Source of the DNA: Saprospirales bacterium
GTDB lineage: Bacteria; Bacteroidota; Bacteroidia; Chitinophagales; Saprospiraceae
Direction: 5' to 3'
DNA length: 56,590 nt
Assembly: GCA_002698985.1 (NCBI GenBank)
Contig: PAAY01000007.1
Coordinates: 1 to 56,590, forward strand
Program-made: the position numbers and the translations under genes
The notes under the pieces: generated by a model
The model's input: the letters and a program-made list of their open reading frames with translations, nothing else
Told to the model about the DNA's origin: nothing
Database searches by the model: none
Shown here: positions 24,772-34,300 of the stretch, piece after piece
Layout: each line of letters begins with the position of its first letter
How positions within the stretch are numbered: the first letter of the stretch is position 1

Positions 24772-26376
24772 TCAGTGGATGCCGTGCATCCATTTCTTGA
24801 GTATCGGTGAAAGCAGCAGCAGCAGGGCTGCACAGGCCAGCACCACATAGACGCCCCAGGTCATGTACACATCGGCAAAAGCACCGAGGGCATGGGCGGC
24901 ATCTACAGGTTCACCGTTGGCACCCTCACCGTGGGAAATGGCCTGGCCAAGTGCGCCGGCAATTTTGTGGGCAAAGGCAATTGACAGGAACCAGGAGCCC
25001 ATCACGAATCCGACCACTTTGGCCGGTGACAGCTTGGTGACCACAGAAAGACCCACCGGCGACAAACTCAGCTCACCCGTGGTGTGGAAGAAGTACATCA
25101 CCATCAGGAACACCAGCGGTATCTGCGCTGCAACGGGTACGGCATCCGGTGCCACACCTTCCAGCATTGGCAAAACACTGTTTACCCCGATGACCATGAC
25201 GAAATAACCCAGCGCCATCTGTATCAGACCGAAGAAGAACTTCATGGGTGTGCGTGGCTCGAGTTTTTTACTGCGAAGCTTACCCCACATCCATGAGAAT
25301 ACCGGAGCCAGTAGGATGATGTACAAGGGGTTGACGGCCTGGAACTGCCCGGTCTCTATACCGAGGCGGTTGACATAGCGGTCGGTCAGGATGTTCAGTG
25401 ATCCACCAGCCTGTTCGAACAATGTCCAGAAAATCATGTGGAAGAAGAACAGGAAGATGAACACCAACAGGCGCTGTCCGTCCACACGGTCTTCCCATGT
25501 GAATGCGGTGTACAGCAGGTAAATGATTACACCGGCACCTCCGATGATGAGGATCCAGTCAGTGATGCCTTCATTGTTGATGAGAAAACTGAAAATGGGG
25601 ATGAAGATGATGGTTCCCAGAAGGATGACCATGATATTGCTCATTCCCATGAAGACCTTTTTGTTGAGAATGCCTTCCACGGGTGGAGTGCCTTTGTCGG
25701 CGTAGTTTTGCATGTTGCGGTAGAACACGAGCAGACCCAGGATCATACCGATGCCGGCGGCAAGGAAACCAGTCGATTCACCAACACGGGCATAGAGGTA
25801 ACCACAGGTGATGGGAGCCAGGAAAGCACCGATGTTGATACCCATGTAGAAGATGGTGAAAGCCCGGTCTTTCCGGGGGTCATCCTTGTCATAGAAGGTA
25901 CCGAGGAAACTGGAGATGTTGGGTTTGAAATAACCATTTCCAACTGCAAGAAGTCCCAGCCCCACGAAAAAGATGGATTCGCTGTGACCAGTAAAATGGG
26001 CGTTGGCAGCCAGTGTCAACTGCCCCAAAGCCATGAGAACACCACCGAAAATTACTGCATAGCGGAAGCCCATGATGCGGTCGGCAAGGATACCGCCCAC
26101 GATGGGGGCAGCATAGAGCAGTGCATTGAAAGCCCCGTAAATACCATAAGCCCTTTCGTCGGCTTCGTTCTGAGCAAGCTGGTCAAAGAGCACTTTGGTC
26201 ATGTAGAGGATCAAAAATGCACGCATTCCGTAGAAACTAAAGCGCTCCCACATCTCGGCGAAAAATAGGGTGAAAAGCGCTTTGGGGTGAACTTTACGTT
26301 GGGACATGACCACCATGGGTACCCACACCAACACGAACAACCATCCGAAAATCAGTAAACCTGTTGCGAAATCCAT
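24772..26376 (-). CDS. POT family proton-coupled peptide transporter
   Basis: This 534-residue protein has about 14 membrane helices and the POT/PTR hallmarks: the EMWERFSFYGMR motif (ExxERF, about residues 40-51) on helix 1, and GNGYFKPNISSFLGTFYDKDDPRKDRAF, the PTR signature region following helix 4-5. The second half has FWTLFEQAGGSLN (conserved FW.LFEQ..GS) and the late signature PVFSWMWGKLR. It imports di- and tripeptides with protons. Peptidases at 42.5-46.6 kb would suit such a role, though they are distant. The N-terminus carries an extra leading helix relative to shorter POTs. Confidence 0.96.
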   Translation of the reverse strand: MDFATGLLIFGWLFVLVWVPMVVMSQRKVHPKALFTLFFAEMWERFSFYGMRAFLILYMTKVLFDQLAQNEADERAYGIYGAFNALLYAAPIVGGILADRIMGFRYAVIFGGVLMALGQLTLAANAHFTGHSESIFFVGLGLLAVGNGYFKPNISSFLGTFYDKDDPRKDRAFTIFYMGINIGAFLAPITCGYLYARVGESTGFLAAGIGMILGLLVFYRNMQNYADKGTPPVEGILNKKVFMGMSNIMVILLGTIIFIPIFSFLINNEGITDWILIIGGAGVIIYLLYTAFTWEDRVDGQRLLVFIFLFFFHMIFWTLFEQAGGSLNILTDRYVNRLGIETGQFQAVNPLYIILLAPVFSWMWGKLRSKKLEPRTPMKFFFGLIQMALGYFVMVIGVNSVLPMLEGVAPDAVPVAAQIPLVFLMVMYFFHTTGELSLSPVGLSVVTKLSPAKVVGFVMGSWFLSIAFAHKIAGALGQAISHGEGANGEPVDAAHALGAFADVYMTWGVYVVLACAALLLLLSPILKKWMHGIH

Positions 26377-26554
26377 ATCCTTGATTTTGTTAGTGTTTCA
26401 ACCTTCCCGGGCATTCACTCACCCCCAGTAAGGTCCTTTCGTTTTGCAGGATTGCGAAGAAAAAAAGCCGTAAAAATTTTTCCGAAGAAAGGCCTTTTTC
26501 AAAGCGGCGGTAAAATAGATTTTTTTTGATTCAAATCCGGAAATCAGCCGCATT

Positions 26555-27193
26555 TTATTGGCCGGGGCGCCGTTGTTTGGCACTGTCTGTCGGTTCCGCA
26601 ATGCTGGGTTCCTGGTCAATTTTCAGGGTCCAGCCCATGCCCTCAACCAAAAAACGGATGGTGCTATAAATGTCATCCCGGCGTTCCAGCGCCCGGGTGA
26701 AGAGATCGCTGTCCTTGGCCTTGTTTCTCACAAAATCTTTGGCCTTGTCATTCAGCCGGTTGTAATCGGCTGGGCTGAAGGAATTGAAAGCCCCTTCCTG
26801 AATGTCGTAATAATCCAGGTTGTGATCCATGGAAAGAATCTCCGGCGCCGGTATGGCTGACATTCGCACGGTTTTGCTGGCGGCATCGGTTTCGATGTTC
26901 AGCTTGTCCAGGTCGAAACCCACAGACACTTTCGCCTGCACCCTGATGAGGGCCTTTTTGCGGAAGAAAGAGAGGTCGAAGCCGTAATAATCCTGATAGT
27001 CGTAAATCTCGCTGAAGAAGCCCTCCAACACCACCAGTTTGGTCACCGTCTTGATGCGGTCCAGCAGCACCGTGGCCTGCTCTTCCCGGTTGATCTTTCC
27101 GAGGTCGTAATACCAGCGGGTCAACAAGATGCCCGCGACGAACACCGCCACGACCAGAAGGACTGTTGCAATTATTTTGAAGTTGCGTTTCAT
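26555..27193 (-). CDS. DUF4230 family protein
   Basis: The ATG at 27193 gives 212 residues with an N-terminal membrane anchor (about residues 7-25). The body matches DUF4230: LLDRIKTVTKLVVLEGFFSEIYDYQ, then KKALIRVQAKVSVGFDLDKLNIETDAASKTVRMSAIPAPEILSMDHNLDYYDIQEGAFNSF and a helical ending. The family is widespread in Bacteroidota and Firmicutes and of unknown function, probably periplasmic or extracytoplasmic. A well-spaced promoter (TTG-N18-TACCTTTG) lies 47-75 bases upstream and overlaps the 3' end of the flippase-like gene. Confidence 0.92.
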   Translation of the reverse strand: MKRNFKIIATVLLVVAVFVAGILLTRWYYDLGKINREEQATVLLDRIKTVTKLVVLEGFFSEIYDYQDYYGFDLSFFRKKALIRVQAKVSVGFDLDKLNIETDAASKTVRMSAIPAPEILSMDHNLDYYDIQEGAFNSFSPADYNRLNDKAKDFVRNKAKDSDLFTRALERRDDIYSTIRFLVEGMGWTLKIDQEPSIAEPTDSAKQRRPGQ

Positions 27194-27239
27194 AAATCGT
27201 TGGATGGTAAGTTGAAAGACATAAGATCGCAAAAGCGGA

Positions 27240-27268
27240 CAAAGGTAACCGCTACTCCCGCCTATCAA
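27240..27268 (-). promoter_or_regulatory. Promoter of the DUF4230 gene
   Basis: On the minus strand, TTG (27268-27266) and TACCTTTG (27247-27240) are 18 bases apart, which fits the Bacteroidota -33/-7 arrangement. The -33 element overlaps the stop codon of the upstream gene. Confidence 0.6.
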
Positions 27269-28296
27269 CGCCGAAATCTGATTCCGAGTGTTTCACGGAT
27301 GTTGGTGAACCAGATCAAAAACAAACCGGCGAGCGAAGGCAGTGCTACGTTGACGAAGAACAGAAGGAAAGTGGCGCTCATCACCGAGGCGGTTGCATTT
27401 GGGCCAGCGTCGCCAAAAGCCATTATGGCAAATTCGCCTCTGGCAATCAGGCTCGCCAACGGCGGCAAGGGAATGCTGGCCTGCAGCAGAAAGATCATGG
27501 CGACGGCAGCCATTGCCGAAGGGTAATCCACTCCCAGTCCAAAAAACCACAGCAACAAAACGTATTGGGTGCAATAAGTCAGGTACCGCCCTGCAGCCAC
27601 GCCCAGGATGGTGCTGAGTTGCAGCACGGTGTACTGCTTTAAAAAAGAAAGCCTGGCGAGGATTTTCCGATAGGTTTTGCCCAGGGGTATTCTTCGCAGA
27701 ATGGGCAGGAGCAGGTCAACATGGTAATAGAAAACGAGCAGCAAGGCCACCAGACCCGAGCCAAAGAACAGCAGCAATGAACCCGACACCCCGTTCTCTT
27801 CCAGCCACCCGGCGTGGTAGGCAAGGGTGCCCGCCAGGCCAAGTGCCAATATTACCAGCAACTGGCTGAGGCTGCCCACCACCGTGGCTACAACCGCCTG
27901 CCAGCCGTATTTTTTCTTCAGAAACAGCACCCGGCCGGCGTATTCGCCAATGCGGTTGGGGGTGACGATGGCCACCGCCATGCCGCCCAACACGGATTTG
28001 AAAAGCACCCGAAAGCCCGTGGGTAAAAATTGCCTGGTCAGCAAGCGAAATTTGAAAGTCTCCAGACCCAGGTTGAGCGGCACCATCGCCAGAGCAAGTG
28101 CCAATGGCCAGAGTGCGGGCCACTGCCAGCGGCTTTCCATTGCCCGAAGGAGAGACAGCCACTGCCCTTCGGAAAACAGCTGCCGGTACAAGACCCACAA
28201 AAGCAGCAGGGTCAAAGGCAGCTTGACCAGCAGGTTGATCCGTTTGAGGAGAAAATGGAGGGTGGTGCTCGTTTTCACTTTTGGTAAATCGGTCAT
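27265..28296 (-). CDS. Flippase-like / lysylphosphatidylglycerol synthase TM-region family protein
   Basis: The ATG at 28296 gives 343 residues with about eight membrane helices. VTPNRIGEYAGRVLFLKKKYGW (about residues 108-129) corresponds to the TPxxxGE motif of the YbhN/AglD-like family (PF03706), and LQASIPLPPLASLIARGEFAIMAFG matches the second conserved region (normally P..p.GlG..E). Members are flippases or membrane components of glycan or aminoacyl-lipid pathways. No glycosyltransferase neighbour narrows the role. It shares a divergent region with ruvC. Confidence 0.88.
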   Translation of the reverse strand: MTDLPKVKTSTTLHFLLKRINLLVKLPLTLLLLWVLYRQLFSEGQWLSLLRAMESRWQWPALWPLALALAMVPLNLGLETFKFRLLTRQFLPTGFRVLFKSVLGGMAVAIVTPNRIGEYAGRVLFLKKKYGWQAVVATVVGSLSQLLVILALGLAGTLAYHAGWLEENGVSGSLLLFFGSGLVALLLVFYYHVDLLLPILRRIPLGKTYRKILARLSFLKQYTVLQLSTILGVAAGRYLTYCTQYVLLLWFFGLGVDYPSAMAAVAMIFLLQASIPLPPLASLIARGEFAIMAFGDAGPNATASVMSATFLLFFVNVALPSLAGLFLIWFTNIRETLGIRFRR

Positions 28297-28325
28297 TATC
28301 CGGGGGCTTTGTGCCCTGCCGGCCT

Positions 28326-28333
28326 TAGCTTTG
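28326..28333 (+). promoter_or_regulatory. Candidate -7 box (TAGCTTTG) of ruvC
   Basis: TAGCTTTG fits TAnnTTTG 30 bases before the ruvC ATG. A copy of the TTGCGAAGCGA 11-mer lies 10 bases downstream (28344-28354), about where transcription would begin. Confidence 0.5.
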
Positions 28334-28363
28334 TGCCACACTATTGCGAAGCGAAGCTAAGAG

Positions 28364-28924
28364 ATGCCAAAGAAAGAAAAATATAGGATCCTCGGTGTGG
28401 ACCCCGGCTCCAACGTGCTGGGCTATGCCATTCTGGATGTAAACGGGCAGCAAACCAAAGCCGTCGTTTTCGATGTGATCAGCATGGCCAGGTTCAGCGA
28501 TCACCACGAAAAGTTGCGCCACATCTTTGAGGAACTCGTCAAGGTCATCGCCAAATACAAACCCGACCAGATGGCCGTGGAGGCACCGTTTTACGGGAAA
28601 AACGTACAGTCCATGCTGAAGCTGGGAAGGGCGCAGGGGGTGGCCATTGCAGCCGGCATTACCCGCGACCTGACCATTGCGGAGTACTCACCTAAAAAGA
28701 TCAAGCAATCCGTCACTGGCAACGGCAATGCCTCCAAAGAACAGGTGGCGGCCATGCTCAAGCACACCCTCGCCATCAGCCTGGAAGATTCCAAACTGGA
28801 CGCCACGGATGCACTGGCAACCGCACTTTGCCATTATTACCAAAGTAAAAAACTGCCTGGAGCAGGGAACAGTTACAGCGGTTGGGATGCTTTCCTGAAA
28901 GACAATCCTGACAGGGTGCGCTGA
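28364..28924 (+). CDS. ruvC: Crossover junction endodeoxyribonuclease RuvC
   Basis: This 186-residue protein has the RuvC resolvase layout and length. The four acidic catalytic residues are visible: Asp13 in ILGVDPGSN, Glu73 in MAVEAPFYGKNV, and Asp146/Asp149 in KLDATDALATAL. The loop GNASKEQV and the PKKIKQSVTGNG segment are also typical. It cuts Holliday junctions with RuvAB. It stands alone; ruvA and ruvB are not adjacent, as is common in Bacteroidota. Confidence 0.97.
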   Translation: MPKKEKYRILGVDPGSNVLGYAILDVNGQQTKAVVFDVISMARFSDHHEKLRHIFEELVKVIAKYKPDQMAVEAPFYGKNVQSMLKLGRAQGVAIAAGITRDLTIAEYSPKKIKQSVTGNGNASKEQVAAMLKHTLAISLEDSKLDATDALATALCHYYQSKKLPGAGNSYSGWDAFLKDNPDRVR

Positions 28925-28929
28925 CCGCC

Positions 28930-29322
28930 TCAAACAGCGGCAGCAATCCGACGGGCAATTTCCGCCATTTCTTCAGAAGAAAGAGCCAGTTTAGGGGCAC
29001 TTATGTTCATCTGCCGTTCTTTCTGAAAGGGAATGAGGTGAATGTGTGCATGAGGCACTTCGGTACCCACCACCAGCACGCCTACCCTTTTGCATTCCAT
29101 GGTTTTATCCAGTGCTTTTGCCACTCGCTTCGCAAAAACGATCATGTCGGCAAGCAGGGCATCCTCCAGGTCGAAAAGGTAATCCACTTCTTTCTTCGGA
29201 ATGACGAGGGTGTGCCCTTTGGCAGTGGGGTTGATATCCAGAAAAGCGAGGAATTGCTCGTCTTCTGCCACCTTGTAGCAGGGAATTTCTCCGTTGACGA
29301 TTTTGGTGAAGATGCTGGCCAT
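28930..29322 (-). CDS. HIT family protein (HinT-like)
   Basis: This 130-residue protein carries the histidine triad HAHIHLIPF (His91, His93, His95) and the upstream family pattern IFTKIVNGEIPCYKVAEDEQFLAFLDINPTAKGHTLVIPKKE. It is a nucleotide-binding hydrolase, likely of the AMP-lysine/phosphoramidate (HinT) class. It converges with ruvC (5-base gap) and follows greA on the same strand behind a terminator, so it may have its own promoter. Confidence 0.95.
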   Translation of the reverse strand: MASIFTKIVNGEIPCYKVAEDEQFLAFLDINPTAKGHTLVIPKKEVDYLFDLEDALLADMIVFAKRVAKALDKTMECKRVGVLVVGTEVPHAHIHLIPFQKERQMNISAPKLALSSEEMAEIARRIAAAV

Positions 29323-29373
29323 GATTGGGTGGGTTTGGTTTGCAGTTGGTGAGGATTCACAAGGCCAAAAGTA

Positions 29374-29407
29374 ATCCGTTCCGGAAAAGCGGGTTTCCGG
29401 AACGGAT
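29374..29407 (-). terminator. Terminator after greA
   Basis: ATCCGTTCCGGAAA and TTTCCGGAACGGAT pair perfectly over 14 bp around a 6-base loop, 6 bases after the greA stop. On the minus strand it is followed by TACTTTTGG, a weak U tract. Confidence 0.8.
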
Positions 29408-29412
29408 AAAAA

Positions 29413-29886
29413 TCAGATGCTGATTTCAACGACTTCGAAGTGGATCACGCCGGCGGGGGTCTGAATCTCAGCCACCTCGCCAACCTTCTTTCCGAGCAGC
29501 CCTTGCCCGATGGGCGAAGAAGCGGAAATTTTCTTCGCCTTCAGGTCGGCCTCCGACTCCGAGACGATTTTGTAAGTCATCGTCTTCTTTGTCTTTTTGT
29601 TGAGAATGGTCACAGAGGTCAGCAGCCTGACTTCGGAAGTGTCCATCATGCTTTCATCGATGATGCGGGCGTGGGCCAGCGTCTTTTCCAGCTCGTTGAT
29701 GCGCATTTCCAGCATGCCCTGGGCATCTTTGGCAGCGTCGTATTCGGCGTTTTCTGACAGATCGCCTTTTTCTCTCGCCTCAGCAATGGCCTTGGCAACT
29801 TCCTGCCGGCCGGTGGATTTCAACTCGTCCAATTCGGCTTTGAGCTTGTCGTAGCCCTCTTGTGTCAGATAATTGTAGTTTGCCAT
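29413..29886 (-). CDS. greA: Transcription elongation factor GreA
   Basis: This 157-residue protein matches GreA in length and sequence: an N-terminal coiled coil (YLTQEGYDKLKAELDELKS) with the tip motif REKGDLSENAEYDAAKDAQ (about residues 40-58), whose acidic pair stimulates transcript cleavage by stalled RNA polymerase, and a C-terminal FKBP-like domain ending in SPIGQGLLGKKVGEVAEIQTPAG. An ATG 18 bases upstream would add six residues that are not typical. The gene has a 320-bp leader spacer containing two palindromic 12-mers. Confidence 0.97.
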   Translation of the reverse strand: MANYNYLTQEGYDKLKAELDELKSTGRQEVAKAIAEAREKGDLSENAEYDAAKDAQGMLEMRINELEKTLAHARIIDESMMDTSEVRLLTSVTILNKKTKKTMTYKIVSESEADLKAKKISASSPIGQGLLGKKVGEVAEIQTPAGVIHFEVVEISI

Positions 29887-30083
29887 AAGTTCACATGGTT
29901 TCATTCAAATGCGCCGGGGCGCGTTCCCTGTGGAGTCCAATCGCATCAGATTTCCAGGCCTTCGGTCACAGCAAAACAAACCTGCGGGTCAAAAGTCCCG
30001 AATTGAAACAGGTAATGCGGAAGTGTTTGTTGCTGGAGAAAATGAAGGAGCGGGCTCCTGTCCAGGTTGATGTAAATAAAATG

Positions 30084-30122
30084 CAGAAACGTTTCCATCG
30101 CGTGGAGCAACAGAAACGTTTC
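30084..30122. promoter_or_regulatory. Tandem palindromic sites (CAGAAACGTTTC twice)
   Basis: CAGAAACGTTTC occurs at 30084-30095 and 30111-30122, 27 bases apart start to start. The core GAAACGTTTC is a perfect palindrome with a central CG, the form recognised by many LacI/GalR-family regulators. They lie 20-60 bases downstream of a candidate -7 box on the minus strand. The regulator is not in this window. Confidence 0.45.
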
Positions 30123-30170
30123 TAAGTTTTCTTCTAACGCCACAAAAGTAGTGGTGTCAGGTCAAATAAG

Positions 30171-30202
30171 GAAAGCGAACAGCGGGAAAAATGTTCGCTT
30201 TC
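30171..30202 (-). terminator. Terminator of the TonB/PorV operon
   Basis: GAAAGCGAACA and TGTTCGCTTTC pair perfectly over 11 bp, loop 10, starting 6 bases after the PorV-like gene's stop on the minus strand. The trailing sequence is CTTATTTG. Confidence 0.75.
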
Positions 30203-30208
30203 AGTGGT

Positions 30209-31285
30209 TTAGAGGTTGAACCTCAAAGACAAGTGATGGTTGCCATCGAAAATTTTCGTGGTCTGATAGCCGTAGTCGATGGCCACCTTCGGTGAACCTT
30301 TTTCCTTGTTCAAAGGCACATTCACGGTGAATCCGCCGGCAATGCCGGTGAACAGCGGCTCGCTGTCGAACTCTGAGCTGGCCACCTGGCCGAAATCCAG
30401 TTTGTAGCCCCCACGGATCATCACCAGATCCTTGAAAGAGTACTCGATTCCTCCACCGATCTGGTCTTGTGAGAAGGCATTGGAGGTATAGTTACCCAAA
30501 GCAGTGATACGGTGGTTGACGGCCGGAATGAAGTCATAAGACAAACCGATGTTCAGCACGGACTGCAATTCAAAGGCAGTTGGGCGCTGGTTGACGGTGA
30601 CGGCGTGGTCGCCATCGAAATCGGTGATGGTCAGTTCTTCAGCCAATCCTTCCCCTTTGAACTGGAGGCGGGAACCCACATTGCGCAGCGAAATGCCAAA
30701 CTTGAAGTTGTCGTTTTCGCCGGTAACGTACTGGATGCCAGCATCCAGGGCCATGGCCGATGCCTGCACGTCTTCCAGTCCTTCGGTAACGGCACGGAAG
30801 AGCACACCCACTGTCACTTTGTTCTCAAACATGTGGGCATAGCCGATGCCGAGGTTGAAGTAGCGTGGAGAGAAAGTAGATCCTGTACCTTCCGGCTGTG
30901 TGGTGGTGGTACGGGCAATGTCTCCGAAGTCCAAAGTCATGATGCTGATACCGAGTGCGCTGTTCTCGCCAATTTTCTGGGCAAGGCCAAAGGCGTTGAT
31001 GCCGATGTCAGTGCCTTTGAGGTATTGGGTATGTGCCACGTTGATCTCAGTGCGATCAATTCTGACCAGACCTGCAATGTTGAGGCGCATGGCCTCCACA
31101 CCGCTGATCATGGAAGTATTCATGGTGTGCAATCCAGCACTGCGTGCCCAGGGATTGAGCAAGAGTTCGGGAGCACCGGCTTCACCCTGGCGGTCAGGGT
31201 TTCCGGCGGTAGTTGTGGTTGTGGCCCAGCCAGCTACCACCAGGGTTATGATGAAGTACAATATCTTGTTCATAAATAGTTTCAT
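30209..31285 (-). CDS. PorV/PorQ family outer-membrane protein
   Basis: This 358-residue protein (354 if the ATG at 31273 is used) has a signal peptide and the PorV/PorQ opening: GAPELLLNPWARSAGLHTMNTSMISGVEAMRLNIAGLVRID (about residues 36-76). The rest is alternating beta strands as in the FadL-like barrel fold, with FNLGIGYAHMF, GISLRNVGSRLQF and a barrel end HHLSLRFNL. PorV carries T9SS cargo from the translocon to the attachment complex. This copy sits at the end of an operon after a TonB receptor and a T9SS-type cargo gene, so it may be a dedicated shuttle rather than the housekeeping PorV. That is inference. Confidence 0.88.
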   Translation of the reverse strand: MKLFMNKILYFIITLVVAGWATTTTTAGNPDRQGEAGAPELLLNPWARSAGLHTMNTSMISGVEAMRLNIAGLVRIDRTEINVAHTQYLKGTDIGINAFGLAQKIGENSALGISIMTLDFGDIARTTTTQPEGTGSTFSPRYFNLGIGYAHMFENKVTVGVLFRAVTEGLEDVQASAMALDAGIQYVTGENDNFKFGISLRNVGSRLQFKGEGLAEELTITDFDGDHAVTVNQRPTAFELQSVLNIGLSYDFIPAVNHRITALGNYTSNAFSQDQIGGGIEYSFKDLVMIRGGYKLDFGQVASSEFDSEPLFTGIAGGFTVNVPLNKEKGSPKVAIDYGYQTTKIFDGNHHLSLRFNL

Positions 31286-31315
31286 TTTGAGCCATTTAGA
31301 CAATGATCAGCATTG

Positions 31316-31340
31316 GGGAGGGCAGCACAACTGCCCTCCC
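31316..31340 (-). promoter_or_regulatory. Intercistronic GC hairpin
   Basis: GGGAGGGCAG pairs with CTGCCCTCCC over 10 bp, loop 5, between the 1342-residue gene and the PorV-like gene. No U tract follows, so it may set relative expression by partial termination or by shielding the mRNA 3' end. Confidence 0.55.
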
Positions 31341-31355
31341 TGATGTTGCTGACAA

Positions 31356-34300
31356 TTACAATCCTGTCGGGTCGAACTGACGGGTGATTCCGAACCACTT
31401 GAGGGTGCGTTCACCCAACCCTGGAGCATCCACGTGGATGAGGTACACGCCACCAGCCACCGGAATGCCCTTGCTGTTCTTCAGGTCCCATTCCAGGTCA
31501 GGAATGATCTGAGCACTTGGAACGGCATTACCGAAGGGCTGCCCCGGCTGCTCATCACGGTTGTACTGGCGGATGAACTTGCCATCCAGCGAGTAAATGG
31601 TGACGGTACACTTGGCCGGCAGGTTGGTGATTTTGACGATGGTGTTCAGGCGGCTGCTTTCGTAGTCGCTGTAAGCATAGTATGGGTTTGGAACCACATT
31701 GATGGCCTGAAGGGCCTCGTCTATACCCACTGCATCCAGTGGAGAAGCCTGCTTGCCCTCGATCTTGAAGCGGTAGGTCGGGTAGCCATTGTAATCACCG
31801 GTACCGGTTTCAACAGCGTAGGGATTGTCCACACGGAGTTTCAGTGTAACCTCATTCGGAATCAATCCGGTAGGACCATCACCGAGCGCTTGCATGCGGG
31901 TGCCGGTCTGCATCATGGGCAAGCCTGCCCAGGTGATCTGCTTCATGGCATTGATCTTCTTCAGCTCCAGCGATGATCCGATGTTCGGATCGAGGCGGGT
32001 GCGCAGGAATGCACAGCTATCGTATTCCGTATTGGTCACATAAACGAAGTGCTGGCCACCTGCATAGTACAACATTGGCGTAAAGACAGTGGCATCTTCA
32101 AACAGCACCTGGCTGTTGGGGTTGAAGAGCATGTCACGGCCGTTTGGCTTGCCATCGAGGTATCCGCTCTCATAACCGTTTTCAGCGTCGTAAACGGAGT
32201 TTTCACCGAAAAAGATATTCAGGCGTTTACCGGTTTCCACATCGATGGCGTAGCCGGGGAACCAGCCCATGCCAACGCCGTCACCGTCAGGATCGGGCAG
32301 GCCGTCACCGTCGTTGTCGTTTTTACCGACGGAAGGTGAGTTGCGAACGTCCCAATGGGCAGCGCCGCCTCCGGTGGTTACCGGTGTTCCATCTTCACGG
32401 AAGGCAAAATTGTTGTAATCACGGTTGGCCATTTCAACCACTACGCAGCGGCTCCACAGGCTCTTGTCAGGCGTGATGACGATGTCAACATTGTTCAGCT
32501 TCTGCAACAGGTTCTCGTCTTTCTGGAAGTTGCAGTTTTTGCGCCATGACGGTGTGATGTAAAACGGATAGGTATTCGGATCCCTTTCCTGGCAATTGGC
32601 CAACTGGTAAGGAATGAAATAGCCGTTGCCGATGCGGGCAAGGTCAACGTGCGGATCGGTATCGTCCACATAGTCAAATGCGAACAAAGTGGGCGGAATG
32701 CTCGGGATGTTGAATCCATCCTGAATACCTGAGAACCAGAAAGAAGCATCCGGGTTGCCGTATTCAATGTCGTAACCAATGGCCCCGTCATTTGGAGCTG
32801 AGAGGGTACCTACATCCGGGGTTTGGCCAATGGTCACCGTGAATCCGTACTCACCGAGAATTTGCTCGTTGAGGTCCTCGATGGAACGCTCAGAAATGAT
32901 GGTGTTTCCGGTGGCCACCTCGGTCAGTTGCCAGTAGGTGGGGGCATCCAGTTTGTCGTTGCCCATGTTGTCGTCAACGAAAGTAAGTTCGAACTCTCCG
33001 TCAACCACATCCAGTGGGTTGAAGATTTTCACGTCGATGGGTCCCCTGCCTTCCCGGTAAACGATGGTACCATCAAAGGAACCATCCAGGATTTTGGCTC
33101 GGGTTTCATCTGAAATATCCACGAAGTTGCCTCCCACTCCGACACCATCGATGCGGGTAACTACGGGACCATCGCCGTATTTGGCGTTGAGGTCACGGTC
33201 AACAATGGGTCTTGGAATCGGTGCATAGGTGCGAATATTCCGACGACCAGTGAGGAAAGGCTTTTTCTGACCAACGAAAGTGAGCGGATCGAAAGGCTCG
33301 TAATCGTTGTGTGCATAAGCCAGCGCAGAGAAGTAGTACCTTCTGTGGTTGATCAACTTCCGGTCGCCGGTGGCAAACTGGTCTTCATTGATCACAAAAG
33401 TGTGGCGAATGCCCAGATCTGCACCTTCCACCTGAACTTCAGGATAGAAAATGAACTCAGGTGCATTCGGATCATTCTCAGCACTTGGATTGGCTATTGG
33501 AAGCCAGTTGTAAATGGAACTCACGCCGTTTTTGACGTCAACCTGGTACACCAGGCGGGCTTTGTCCGGGTTGTTGAAGTCGGCCGGGCCAACATTGGGA
33601 CCTGCCAGTTGGTACAAGAGGTAACCTTCAAAATTGTAAGTGGTATCGAGTTCCTGACCAGGTACCGGCGTCGGAATTTCAAGTCCGCGCTCTTCGTACT
33701 CCTCATTGTAGTTGTTTGAGGTTGGGCCATTGGTCAGTACAGCGATGATTTCCTGGTCGAGTTCGATCCAGTCAACGTCCGGCGCATCCGGACCATCGGT
33801 AATGTCAAAGCAGTTATCAAAGAGGGCCTGAGCAAGGTCGTCAGCAAATTGCAAGCGGCTGATGTCAGGGCAAGGATAATCGAGGTTGGGAACCCAAACT
33901 GCACCGATGATCAGCTCGTTAACCGCACCTGGCTGCAGGGTGAAAGGACCTGAGGCCTGAACGGTCCGGCGGTCGTATTCCGGCAAACCCTGTGGGAATT
34001 CGCCACCCGGGTTACACATTGACCATCCGGTTGGATCGTTGGGGTCGTCAACGAAAGCGTATTTGATGACCTGCGTGCTGGTGGGGTCATAACCGTCACC
34101 ACCGAAAGTAAAGGGTGTACCATCTCTCCACTGACCTGAAAGGTAGTTGTAGAACTGCACATCAGTAGATGGGTCAGTTGTACCGGGAGGAGGTGGTGGG
34201 TTACCGAAGCTGGGGTTGTTGAAGTAGGTAAAAGAGGACATGCCAAGTTCGTTGAGGAACTCATCACGAGGGCCACGGAAGTAGTCAATACCAATGATGG

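Larger units (their letters stand above)
29887..30208 (-). other. Long spacer upstream of greA
   Basis: No gene is visible in these 322 bases; short frames on both strands lack protein character. On the minus strand a TACTTTTG box (30150-30143) fits TAnnTTTG, but the nearest TTG is only 12 bases from it. Two CAGAAACGTTTC sites follow it, then about 200 bases without clear features up to the greA start. Confidence 0.5.

Noticed and set aside
25438-26268. 276-residue plus-strand open frame
   Set aside because: Antisense to the POT transporter, which has strong family motifs.
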